From contig NZ_CH672377.1 of NCBI RefSeq assembly GCF_000153105.1, positions 1,042,989-1,106,988 of the forward strand: DNA of 64,000 nt. The letters are read 5' to 3'. Under the pieces are notes generated by a model that saw nothing but the letters and a program-made list of their open reading frames with translations, had not been told where the DNA came from and did not search any database. Shown one piece after another: positions 34,691 to 42,852 of the stretch. The position numbers were made by a program, and so were the translations under genes. How positions within the stretch are numbered: position 1 is the first letter of the stretch; every line of letters begins with the position of its first letter. The DNA is from Blastopirellula marina DSM 3645 (lineage in GTDB: Bacteria; Planctomycetota; Planctomycetia; Pirellulales; Pirellulaceae).

Positions 34691-35195
34691 GCGATTCCCT
34701 TATTTGACTAAATATGAAAACACCGGGATTTTTCTCAACCAATAACCCCTGCTTGCTTGGTATGGAATCGTTGAAGAATAGCAACAATGATTCCTAACGC
34801 GCCCGTTTCCGTTCCCATTGCAGCGAGCAAGACAACGCCGACGGAGCATCGGATGCTCTTTGTAGACAAGCATTTACGATTTGTGCGGCAAAGAATGTCG
34901 GGCGTTTATCTTTGTTGAATTGTCCGGCGAGAAAGGGAATCGAATTTGCGCACCCCTCCCAGAGGAGGAGGCGCAGTGGTGACGTTTGCATCACCTATCG
35001 CCCGGTTGTTAGGCAGACTTACTGAGTCTGCGAGCGCCAAGTCAACTGTGCGTGCGTGGGCGACTCCTGCATTGCGGGGGCATTTGGCGGTCGCATTGGG
35101 TGAGTCGCCGAGTCGCCCACGGCGGCCGCCGGCGAGATTGTCGCCTCATGCGGCGGATGGTGATGCGGCTGAGCGTCCGCAATCAACACGCGCAT
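34691..35195. other. Intergenic region with inverted repeat
   Basis: This stretch lacks a supported gene. It contains an 11-bp perfect inverted repeat, GTGGGCGACTC (35056-35066) and GAGTCGCCCAC (35110-35120), with an additional GAGTCGCC copy at 35102. It probably holds the promoter of the DUF1559 operon on its left edge. No RNA family recognised. Confidence 0.55.
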
Positions 35196-35230
35196 AAAAA
35201 AAAGCGGCCCGAGTCGAAACTCGGACCGCT
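35196..35230 (-). terminator. Intrinsic terminator after YTV gene
   Basis: AGCGGTCCGAG and CTCGGGCCGCT form an 11-bp stem with a TTTCGA loop and are followed by eight T on the minus strand. It lies about 75 bases past the YTV stop. Confidence 0.93.
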
Positions 35231-35303
35231 CGCTTACCACCAGGCCAGGGACCTCGATCCTGCCATCAGGCTTCGAGGAAGCTGGACGATCTTGGCCTAG
35301 TTA

Positions 35304-36842
35304 CTAGGCGCCGCAACCACAGTCGCTTTTGCAACCGCAAGGAGCCGGGCAGCAAACCGTCACGGGGACGGTCTTGCAGACCACTTTCGGGACGCAACGC
35401 GTCACGGTGTAGGCTTCTTTACGGGGCACGCATTTGCAAACCTGGATGGTCTTGGTGTAGTGGACCGGCTTGCAGACCGTGTAGGGCACTTGCTTGACGC
35501 AGGTTTCGGGAACCATTTTGCAGACGGTGTAAGGAATTTCCTTCGTCTTCACTTCACGTTCCATGTGGCAAACCTTGTAGGTGCACACTTTGGTGTGGGT
35601 TTCCGGAACCATGTGGCAGACCTTGTAAGTGCAGGTCTTGGTGCGTTGTTCCTTGACCATGTGGCAGACCTTGTAAGTGCAGGTCTTCACATGAGTTTCG
35701 GGAACCATTTTGCACACTTTGTAGGTGCAAGTTTTGGTGATCGTTTCCGGCACCATCTTGCAGACCTTGTAAGTGCAGGTCTTGACGTGGTTTTCCTTGA
35801 CCATGTGGCACACTTTGTACGTGCAGGTCTTGGTGCGAGTTTCCGGAACCATCTTGCAGACGGTGTACGGGCACTCTTTCTTGATCACTTCGCGTTCGTA
35901 TTTAACGCAGTTGATCGTCTTTTCTTTAACTTCCGGAACCCAAACCTTCTTGCAGCATTTGCGCGGCGGGCACTGGACTTCGACGACTTTCGTCTCGCCC
36001 GGGCAGTAGACGCATTTGCAGCAGCAAGGATCCCAAGTCCAGCAACCCGGCTCTTGGACGCACTTCTTCACGACCGGACCAGGAATTTCGGTAACTTCGG
36101 TTTCGTAGTGACCGCAATTGATCTGGATGGTCTTGGTGTAGTGAACCGGCTTGCAGACCGTGTGGCAAACTTCGCGGGTCTTCGTTTCGTAGACCGGCTT
36201 GCAAACAGTGTAGTTAACCTCTTTGGTCTTGGTTTCCCAGACCGGCTTGCAAGTCGTGTAGCAAATGTCCTTGGTTTTGGTTTCCCAAACCGGCTTGCAG
36301 ACCGTGTAGGAGATGTCTTTGGTCTTGGTTTCCCAAACCGGCTTGCAGACGGTGTAGGAGATGTCTTTCGACTTCGTTTCCCAAACCGGCTTGCAGACCG
36401 TGTAGCAAATCTCTTTCGATTTGGTTTCCCAAACCGGCTTGCAGACCGTGTAGTTGATCTCTTTGGTCTTCGTTTCCCAGACCGGCTTGCAGACCGTATA
36501 GGTGCAAGTGCGGACTTTGGATTCGTAGACAGGTTTGCAAACGGTGTAGGTGCAATCTTTGTAGAGCGTTTCCTTTTCGTAACGCACGCAATCGATTGTC
36601 TTGTCTTCCATCACCTTGTCGTACACCGTCTTGTAGCAGGTAATTTCCTGCTTCTCGTACTGGACCTCTTTGCAGGTCTTGTTGACCGTGTAGCACTGTT
36701 GCTTGCAGCACTCGTAGCTAACGGGCTCGCAGCAACAACAGTTACGGAAGCTGAACAGGCCGCAATAGCCGGCTTCAGCAGTTGTTACCGAACCTACGGT
36801 CAGCAAAACCGCAAGCACCGGCGCCCAAAGAAACGCTCTCAT
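35304..36842 (-). CDS. YTV-repeat cysteine-rich secreted protein
   Basis: A 512-residue protein with a signal peptide (MRAFLWAPVLAVLLTVGS, cleavage near AEA-GY) followed by 16-residue repeats (48 bp) in two blocks: about nine of YTVCKPVWETKTKEI type and about nine of YKVCHMVPETHTKTC type, separated by a Cys/Gly-rich linker near the middle. Each unit carries one or two Cys. This matches the planctomycete YTV family found in the cell wall of Rhodopirellula. Cross-linking by disulfides is a reasonable inference for the protein wall of this group. ATG 36842 with AAGGAG upstream is preferred over an in-frame TTG two codons earlier. Confidence 0.93.
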   Translation of the reverse strand: MRAFLWAPVLAVLLTVGSVTTAEAGYCGLFSFRNCCCCEPVSYECCKQQCYTVNKTCKEVQYEKQEITCYKTVYDKVMEDKTIDCVRYEKETLYKDCTYTVCKPVYESKVRTCTYTVCKPVWETKTKEINYTVCKPVWETKSKEICYTVCKPVWETKSKDISYTVCKPVWETKTKDISYTVCKPVWETKTKDICYTTCKPVWETKTKEVNYTVCKPVYETKTREVCHTVCKPVHYTKTIQINCGHYETEVTEIPGPVVKKCVQEPGCWTWDPCCCKCVYCPGETKVVEVQCPPRKCCKKVWVPEVKEKTINCVKYEREVIKKECPYTVCKMVPETRTKTCTYKVCHMVKENHVKTCTYKVCKMVPETITKTCTYKVCKMVPETHVKTCTYKVCHMVKEQRTKTCTYKVCHMVPETHTKVCTYKVCHMEREVKTKEIPYTVCKMVPETCVKQVPYTVCKPVHYTKTIQVCKCVPRKEAYTVTRCVPKVVCKTVPVTVCCPAPCGCKSDCGCGA

Positions 36843-37375
36843 TTCCAATTCTCCTTAGCTGACAGAATCGCTGTGTGTTGTGACAAAGGGCCTGGCCTGG
36901 TTTGGCGAAGCGTTCGCCGTGTCCTTTAGCCCTCAAATCCGAAAAATCCGTGCAGAATCCTCCGACCGCTCCAGATGATGCTTGTGATAGACCTGGGGAC
37001 TCAGCATTCGCATATAGTCTTCCCAGCTATCCCAAGCATTACCTGGATGTCCTAACTTATCGTCAATCTGGGACGGCAGCTTGAGATAGTTCGACTAGAT
37101 AAAATGTCGACAACAAACAGATGGGGAATCATGGGGAAATTACAACGCTAGCATTGTGCGATCATCCGTTGCGATCGAAATAAGTCGTACATGAGGCGCA
37201 TATTCCTCCCCATCTTGGGAAAATCCTCGACAACACCACATCAAACACGCTCAATTTCCTTGACGTGGGTTCGCCGTAACGTAAGTACTTGAAGCGGATC
37301 GCAATTTCGCGTCGCAAGTAGAAAACCGTACTTACTTTTGCCGGGCGGCAAGTAAATCGCAGGAGACGATTCCCC
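36843..37375. other. Divergent intergenic region upstream of YTV and pseudopilin genes
   Basis: No supported ORF lies here. TTGACG near 37260 with TAAGTA 16 bases later could be a promoter for the pseudopilin gene. The region just before that gene contains an imperfect hairpin (TTACTTTTGCCG / CGGCAAGTAA). Nothing else is recognised. Confidence 0.4.
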
Positions 37376-37813
37376 ATGTCCAACCAGAAAAACCTTGGTT
37401 TCACGCTGATTGAAGTTTTGATCGTGGTCGTGATCCTGGCTGTCTTAGCCGCGACGGTGATTCCGCAATTCACCGATTCCACCGAAGACGCCAAATCCAG
37501 CAGCGTGAAGTTCAATCTTCACACGCTCCGCTCCCAGATCCAGCTCTATCGCGCTCAGCACGAAGGAACACTGCCGAGCGCCACGCTTGACGAAATAATC
37601 ACGAAGACCAATGTCGACGGCACGACCACCGGTTCTCCGACCCTGGGACCGTACCTGTCGAAACTTCCGGTTAACTCGTTCACCAATTCGGCGACCATTA
37701 AAGCGATCACCGCTGTTCCGACCGATACCGACGTCACCGAAACCGATGGCTGGCTCTACAACACCACCAACGGCAACATCTACATCAATCATGAAGACAT
37801 GCTTGACGAGTAA
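37376..37813 (+). CDS. GspG-like type II pseudopilin
   Basis: A 145-residue protein with a class III prepilin signal, LGFTLIEVLIVVVILAVLAA (Glu at +5 after the cleaved Gly), followed by the alpha-1C helix and a loop/beta domain resembling GspG major pseudopilins (SSVKFNLHTLRSQIQLYRAQH, then a GYL/GP segment). It may be the major pseudopilin of a type II secretion system, although no other gsp gene is adjacent. CAGGAGA precedes the ATG by about 10 bases. A very strong terminator closes it. Confidence 0.88.
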   Translation: MSNQKNLGFTLIEVLIVVVILAVLAATVIPQFTDSTEDAKSSSVKFNLHTLRSQIQLYRAQHEGTLPSATLDEIITKTNVDGTTTGSPTLGPYLSKLPVNSFTNSATIKAITAVPTDTDVTETDGWLYNTTNGNIYINHEDMLDE

Positions 37814-37853
37814 ACGCTTGCCCGGCCCGGTAGTACAGAATGTCGTTTAAAAA

Positions 37854-37892
37854 AAGCCGCTTGGCCTTCCTTGGCCAAGCGGCTTTTTTTGT
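37854..37892 (+). terminator. Intrinsic terminator after pseudopilin gene
   Basis: AAGCCGCTTGGCC and GGCCAAGCGGCTT form a perfect 13-bp stem around TTCCTT, followed by TTTTTTT. Confidence 0.95.
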
Positions 37893-38036
37893 TCTGCGAG
37901 CGATATTGGCCGTCGTCGCCAACTGGCCCTTCATTCGCTAAGATTCGCCCTGCGCTCTCTTGGGTTGCCTAGAATGAACCCCAAGCGATAGAGTAAAGAT
38001 AGGAATTGATGAAAACTACACGTCCCCGCCGATGTG

Positions 38037-38735
38037 ATGAGCAAGTCGAAAGACAAAAACAAACAAACGGCTGATGCCGTACCGAAGGCTGTCGTCAGCC
38101 GTTTGAGCCTGTATTTGCGAGAATTGCAGCGGCTACAGCGCGACGGAGTGGTGACGACCAGCAGTACGCAACTTGGGCAACTTCTCGGGTTCACCGATGC
38201 CCAAGTACGGAAGGATCTCGCGCATTTCGGTCACTTTGGCTACCCCGGCGTCGGCTATCGCTGCAGCGAGTTAGTCTCGGCCGTCAAACAAATCATCGGC
38301 ACCGATCACACGTGGCCAGTCGTTCTGGCCGGCGTCGGCAACCTCGGGCGCGCTTTATTGGGGCACCGCGGGTTCGGACATCAAGGCTTTGATATCGTCG
38401 CAGCCGTCGACTCCGATCCGGCGAAGCACGGCAAGACGCTCGACGGCATTGAAATCCGCCCAATCTCGCAATTGCCCGAAATCGTTCTTGAATATGACGT
38501 TCGCCTGGCGATCATCGCCGCACCGGCCGCCGCCGCCCAGGAAGTCGCGGAACGAATTGTCGCAGCCGGAATTTGCGGTATTTTGAATTTTGCCCCAATC
38601 ACGCTCCACTTGCCGGCGGATGTCGCGGTGTCGAGCGTCGATTTGGCGATTGAGATGGAACAATTGTCCTTTGCGATGACGAACCTTCGCCCGCCGGAGG
38701 ACCTCCAGTCCAACGAGGGACCATTGGTTGAGTGA
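38037..38735 (+). CDS. rex: Redox-sensing transcriptional repressor Rex
   Basis: The 232-residue protein has an N-terminal winged helix (SRLSLYLRELQRL, QLGQLLGFTDAQVRKDLAHFG) and a Rossmann NAD(H) domain with GVGNLG near residue 100 and a C-terminal dimerisation helix. Rex represses fermentative and respiratory genes when NAD+/NADH is high and leaves DNA when NADH rises. It is followed by tRNA-Gln and a Crp/Fnr regulator, though a tRNA terminator separates the latter. GTG 38034 and ATG 38037 are both possible starts; neither has a strong ribosome-binding site. Confidence 0.95.
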   Translation: MSKSKDKNKQTADAVPKAVVSRLSLYLRELQRLQRDGVVTTSSTQLGQLLGFTDAQVRKDLAHFGHFGYPGVGYRCSELVSAVKQIIGTDHTWPVVLAGVGNLGRALLGHRGFGHQGFDIVAAVDSDPAKHGKTLDGIEIRPISQLPEIVLEYDVRLAIIAAPAAAAQEVAERIVAAGICGILNFAPITLHLPADVAVSSVDLAIEMEQLSFAMTNLRPPEDLQSNEGPLVE

Positions 38736-38790
38736 GTGGGCCACTTGTCGACTGGCAGGCTTGTTGGTTAAGATAGCCCCTTCACATTTT

Positions 38791-38861
38791 TACCCCCTAG
38801 TGTAATGGTAACACTACAGTTTTTGGCACTGTCATTCGAGGTTCGAATCCTCGGGGGGTAG
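38791..38861 (+). tRNA. tRNA-Gln (anticodon UUG)
   Basis: The cloverleaf folds cleanly: acceptor TACCCCC/GGGGGTA, D-arm GTGT/ACAC, anticodon stem ACAGT/ACTGT with loop TTTTGGC (anticodon TTG), T-arm CGAGG/CCTCG with TTCGAAT, discriminator G. No CCA is encoded. Confidence 0.95.
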
Positions 38862-38870
38862 CTTTCTTCG

Positions 38871-38898
38871 AGACGCCGATTTCGGCGTCTTTTTTTTT
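38871..38898 (+). terminator. Intrinsic terminator after tRNA-Gln
   Basis: AGACGCCGA and TCGGCGTCT form a 9-bp stem with a TT loop, followed by eight T, ten bases past the tRNA. Confidence 0.93.
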
Positions 38899-39027
38899 GC
38901 CAATGTTTCGCGAATCGGCGTAACCTCGAGCGTCTCTTCGGAATCCAAGGTGGCATCCACCCGGTCTTCGATGGCGCCGCCCCTTCTTCTGGGGCGGTCT
39001 GTCCGTCGAGCTATTTTGGGGGTCTCG

Positions 39028-39786
39028 ATGACCGAGAAAATTTGGCACTTGAAGAACTGCCGTATCTTCGAGCAGTTATCCGCCGCAGAAATCGAACGAC
39101 TCGACGCATGCTCGCGCGTCCGCCGCTTCGCCAAGCGATCGCCGATTTACCTACCCGCTGAACGAGCGGATACGGTTCTCTTGCTTGCGTCTGGCCGAGT
39201 AAAAATCTGCCATTTAACCCCTGAGGGGAAACAGTCGATCCTGGCCTTTATTGAACCAGGCGAACTGTTTGGCGAACTTTCGATTCTCGACGGCGAAGCT
39301 CGTGACGAGTACGCCGAAGCGGTCGATGCGGCGATGATCGTTTCGATTCCCAAAGAAGCGATGCACGAGCTCATGGAGTCGCGTCCTGGCCTTTCGATCG
39401 GCGTGACCAAACTGATCGGACTTCGTCGTCGTCGCATTGAACGACGCGTGAAGAACTTACTCTTTCTGTCAAACCGCGACCGCTTGGCGCATTTGCTTTT
39501 AGAACTTGCCGAGAGCTATGGCAAACGCACCGAAGATGGCGTCGAGCTCGGAATCCGGCTGTCGCATCAAGATCTGGCGAACATCGTTGGCAGCACCCGC
39601 GAAACGGTCACGGTCGTGCTGGGCGAGCTGCAGAATGATGGCCTGGTCAAGGTCGGTCGTCGTCGCATTATCCTCCGCTCGATGCAACGACTGGCGCAAA
39701 GCGTTCAGGCGCCAGAGCCGAAGATTCCTGAACCGGTCGAAACAACCCGTCAAGAAGCGTCGCTGCGTCTCGGCTTTAGTACTTAG
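39028..39786 (+). CDS. Crp/Fnr-family transcriptional regulator
   Basis: This 252-residue protein has a cyclic-nucleotide-binding beta-roll (about residues 15-130, with GRVKICHLTPEGKQSILAFIEPGELFGEL) and a C-terminal winged helix (about 175-230) with the recognition helix in SHQDLANIVGSTRETVTVVLGEL. There is no clear N-terminal Cys cluster as in Fnr, so it is more like a Crp-type or NtcA-like regulator. The ATG at 39028 starts the domain; an upstream in-frame extension is unlikely. Confidence 0.92.
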   Translation: MTEKIWHLKNCRIFEQLSAAEIERLDACSRVRRFAKRSPIYLPAERADTVLLLASGRVKICHLTPEGKQSILAFIEPGELFGELSILDGEARDEYAEAVDAAMIVSIPKEAMHELMESRPGLSIGVTKLIGLRRRRIERRVKNLLFLSNRDRLAHLLLELAESYGKRTEDGVELGIRLSHQDLANIVGSTRETVTVVLGELQNDGLVKVGRRRIILRSMQRLAQSVQAPEPKIPEPVETTRQEASLRLGFST

Positions 39787-39901
39787 CGATTTCCCGCGAA
39801 ATCATCCCTATTCGTAGTACTTCGTACCAATTCCTCTCCTCCTATTGCGTACGATTGGGTAGCCTTCTGTTGCAAACTACCTGGGGCCGATTTCTAACCG
39901 C

Positions 39902-40441
39902 ATGAACGAGCACGACTCTGAATCTTGGCGTCCCTGCCGAACCGGCGAAATTGCCGAGGTCGCGAATAATCTCGTTTTGCTTCGTCGGCGGCGCTTGGCT
40001 CTGCAAACCGTTGGCAGTTTGTGCTCCGTCTTTTTGGTGATCGGCATCGTTCTGTGGTTAGGTCCCGCCAACCCGCTGCCGGTCTATGCAGGCATCACTT
40101 GCAGCGAGTGTCGCAAACAAATGCCCGCCTATCGCTCGCATACGCTCAGCACCAGCCAGATTCGGATGATGGACGCCCACTTGAAGCACTGCAACGGCTG
40201 CAAGGATCGATATGACGCCCAAACGCGGGAACAAAGCAAATGCGATAATCCAGCCGACTGCGATAAAGGGAATTGCAACCTTTTAGAGAACTGCAAAACG
40301 ACCGAGGGGCGCCAAGCTTCCAATTGCATGTCATGGCGATGCCAGGTACTGACTTGCAAAGCCTCGGAGGCTGACAAGTTCTCCCCCTGCCGCGGCAGGG
40401 GGACATCGAATTTACCTGATCGGGATCAGCAGCCTCTCTAG
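39902..40441 (+). CDS. Cysteine-rich single-pass membrane protein
   Basis: This 179-residue protein has a basic N-terminus (LLRRRRLALQ), a transmembrane helix near residues 35-55, and a tail with about a dozen cysteines. The tail includes HLKHCNGC, an H-x3-C-x2-C pattern like zf-HC2 anti-sigma domains, but topology places it outside the cytoplasm. No family recognised. The last ~30 residues are low in structure and coincide with a GC-rich hairpin in the DNA, so the true stop is unclear. The ribosome-binding site is weak. Confidence 0.6.
   Translation: MNEHDSESWRPCRTGEIAEVANNLVLLRRRRLALQTVGSLCSVFLVIGIVLWLGPANPLPVYAGITCSECRKQMPAYRSHTLSTSQIRMMDAHLKHCNGCKDRYDAQTREQSKCDNPADCDKGNCNLLENCKTTEGRQASNCMSWRCQVLTCKASEADKFSPCRGRGTSNLPDRDQQPL
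40384..40403 (+). terminator. GC hairpin near end of the cysteine-rich gene
   Basis: CCCCCTGCCGCGGCAGGGGG is a near-perfect palindrome inside the last codons of the upstream ORF. No T-tract follows it, so termination is uncertain. Confidence 0.35.
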
Positions 40442-40719
40442 CCGATTGGGCCCCCATTCGACCCTCCGCAGAAAAAAGGTCGGGCGGGACGACAAGGGGG
40501 GAATTCGTCGATCGCCAGTCCGCCCTCCTGAAGCGATTTTCCTATTCTCTTCAGGGCTGCGGCCGACTTCGGCGAACTTTCTCACCTTCGCGCTAGAAAA
40601 GAACGGCAAAGGGTTTGAGCATTCTTGCTCCTTCGCACTGTATTCCAGTACGATCTGCCGTTAAAATTTAAAAATATCATCTTGCGTCCCCCCCTACTCT
40701 TGCCCCCCAGATAGTCTCG

Positions 40720-42708
40720 ATGTCGACGTTGATTGTCGCTGCGCTCTCCTTCTTTGGATTTATCCTCGCCTACAACACCTATGGTCGTTGGCTGGGCCGG
40801 AAGATCTTTCGCCTCGACGAAGAGGCGGTTACCCCCAGTCATGAGATGCGGGACGACGTCGACTTTGTACCGACCAATCGCGAAGTGGTCTTTGGACACC
40901 ACTTCACCAGCATCGCCGGCACAGGCCCAATCGTGGGGCCTGCGATCGCCGTTTTTTGGGGCTGGCTGCCGGCTTTGCTCTGGGTGATTTTTGGATCCAT
41001 TTTTATCGGCGCCGTCCATGACTTTGGGGCGCTAGTCGTCTCGCTTCGCAATCGGGGCCAGACCATCGGCGAAGTCGCCGGTCGCCTGATCAACCCGCGG
41101 GCCAAGATTCTTTTTCTGATGGTGCTTGCGTTGGCGTTGACCGTAGTGCTGGCGATTTTCGGGCTAGTGATCGCGTTGATTTTCGCGAAGTACCCGCAGT
41201 CGGTTCTGTCGGTCTGGGTCGAAGTTCCCGTAGCGATCGCGATCGGGTACTACATCTGCCGCAAAGGAGGGAACATCCTTTGGCCCTCGATTGGCGCGCT
41301 GTTGATCATGTATGCAGCCATCGCCATCGGCGTCTATTGGCTGCCGATCGACCTGACAGAGATCTTAGGAGTGAATCTGCTGACGCCGGCTGACATGCCG
41401 GCCGATGCGACCTGGTGGCAGTTCTACGGCAACGCAGTCGTGATCTGGACGGTGATCCTGCTGATCTATTGCTTCGTCGCGTCGGTGCTGCCGGTCTGGA
41501 CGCTCCTGCAACCGCGCGATTACATCAACAGTCACGAGTTGGTGCTTGCCCTGGTCCTGCTGGGGCTGGGACTTGTCGTCGCATCGCTGACCGGCGCGGC
41601 CGATCTGTTCGCCAGCGCTCCGGCGATCGCGACCAACATTCCGCTCGACGCGCCGCCGATCTTTCCGTTCCTGTTCATTACGATCGCCTGCGGCGCTTGC
41701 AGCGGCTTTCACTGTCTGGTGAGTAGCGGCACATCCAGCAAACAGGTCGATAATGAGCGAGACGCCCAGTACGTCGGCTACGGCGCGATGCTGCTGGAGG
41801 GCGCGTTGGCGGTGGTGGTCATCTTGGCCTGCTGTGCCGGCGTCGGCATGGGCCGCTACGAGCGAGCCGATGACGGATCGTATCATGCGGTCGCCGCGGC
41901 CGATGGAACGGCGATGGTTGGTCGCGCCTCGTGGGAAGCGCGCTATGATGCGAGCGCTGGCTGGAAAAAATTCAACAATCTCGGCAACATGGTTGGCGCC
42001 TTCGTCGACGGCGGCGCCAACTTTTTGACAGCGATCGGTATTCCGCTTCGCTTGGGCTTAGGCATCATGGCGGTGCTGGTCGCCAACTTCGCCGCAACGA
42101 CGCTTGATACGGCGACACGGCTACAGCGCTACGTGCTGCAAGAGTTATTCGCGTCTGCCGAGATTACCAAGCCGCTGACCAACAAATATGTCTCGACCGG
42201 CGTCGCGGTTGGTCTGGGCGGTATGGTTGCGATTTTCGCCGGCAATTCGCCCGGCGCCGGCGGCATGTTGCTGTGGCCCCTGTTTGGCGCCGTTAATCAA
42301 TTGCTGGCCGGGATGGCCCTGATGGTCACCATCTTTTATCTCTGGCGCCGCAAGATTCCGGTCTGGTTTGCGATCGTACCGATGATCATGATGCTGGTCC
42401 TGCCGGCGATCGCGACGTTTTGGAACATGTTCAACGGCGACACCGCCTGGTTTATCGAGAATTACCCACAGCTCACCTGGCTCGGCAATTTCTTCCACGG
42501 CGATACCGGCTTCTATTGGAATCAGAAGTACCTGCTGTTTGGCTTTAGCGTCGGCACATTGATCCTGCAGGCCTGGATGATGCTGGAAGCGGCGCTAATG
42601 TGGCCCAAAGCGAAAGGGATGTTGGAAGAAGCGCTCCCGCCGTTGGCTGGCCCCACTGGTGCAGAAGCCGAATCGGCCGACTACGCGACCGCAGGCGGTC
42701 AGAACTAG
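40720..42708 (+). CDS. cstA: Carbon starvation protein A (CstA-like transporter)
   Basis: This 662-residue protein has about 16 hydrophobic segments and the CstA opening FFGFILAYNTYGRWLGRKIF followed by FGHHFTSIAGTGPIVGPAIA, the family signature. CstA members import pyruvate or peptides under carbon limitation. The length is normal for a short CstA. It lies after the cysteine-rich gene with about 275 bases between and has no adjacent regulator that is clearly related. Confidence 0.95.
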   Translation: MSTLIVAALSFFGFILAYNTYGRWLGRKIFRLDEEAVTPSHEMRDDVDFVPTNREVVFGHHFTSIAGTGPIVGPAIAVFWGWLPALLWVIFGSIFIGAVHDFGALVVSLRNRGQTIGEVAGRLINPRAKILFLMVLALALTVVLAIFGLVIALIFAKYPQSVLSVWVEVPVAIAIGYYICRKGGNILWPSIGALLIMYAAIAIGVYWLPIDLTEILGVNLLTPADMPADATWWQFYGNAVVIWTVILLIYCFVASVLPVWTLLQPRDYINSHELVLALVLLGLGLVVASLTGAADLFASAPAIATNIPLDAPPIFPFLFITIACGACSGFHCLVSSGTSSKQVDNERDAQYVGYGAMLLEGALAVVVILACCAGVGMGRYERADDGSYHAVAAADGTAMVGRASWEARYDASAGWKKFNNLGNMVGAFVDGGANFLTAIGIPLRLGLGIMAVLVANFAATTLDTATRLQRYVLQELFASAEITKPLTNKYVSTGVAVGLGGMVAIFAGNSPGAGGMLLWPLFGAVNQLLAGMALMVTIFYLWRRKIPVWFAIVPMIMMLVLPAIATFWNMFNGDTAWFIENYPQLTWLGNFFHGDTGFYWNQKYLLFGFSVGTLILQAWMMLEAALMWPKAKGMLEEALPPLAGPTGAEAESADYATAGGQN

Positions 42709-42717
42709 CCAATCCGA

Positions 42718-42753
42718 ACGCTAATCGAAGCGATGTCGCCGGTCGATTAGCGT
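42718..42753 (+). terminator. Hairpin between cstA and carA
   Basis: ACGCTAATCGA and TCGATTAGCGT form an 11-bp perfect stem followed by CAGTTTG. The T-tract is weak, so function as a terminator is possible, not certain. Confidence 0.5.
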
Positions 42754-42762
42754 CAGTTTGGA

Positions 42763-42802
42763 TGGCATGCACTTGCTGTGAAGACGCAGTAAGAGCATGC
42801 CA
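42763..42802. repeat. REP-like palindrome
   Basis: TGGCATGC and GCATGCCA close a 40-base hairpin whose inner arms CTTGCTG and CAGTAAG pair with one G-U. Such compact imperfect palindromes between convergent genes are typical of REP-like elements; copies elsewhere would confirm. Confidence 0.5.
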
Positions 42803-42852
42803 CTTAAAAATTGAGCTGCGACATACGACCAGTTATGCATCGACTCGCAGCG

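Noticed and set aside
35460-36929. 489-residue plus-strand ORF opposite the YTV gene
   Set aside because: It is the reverse complement of a 48-bp coding repeat, so a periodic open frame is expected; the minus-strand protein has a signal peptide and a known repeat family.
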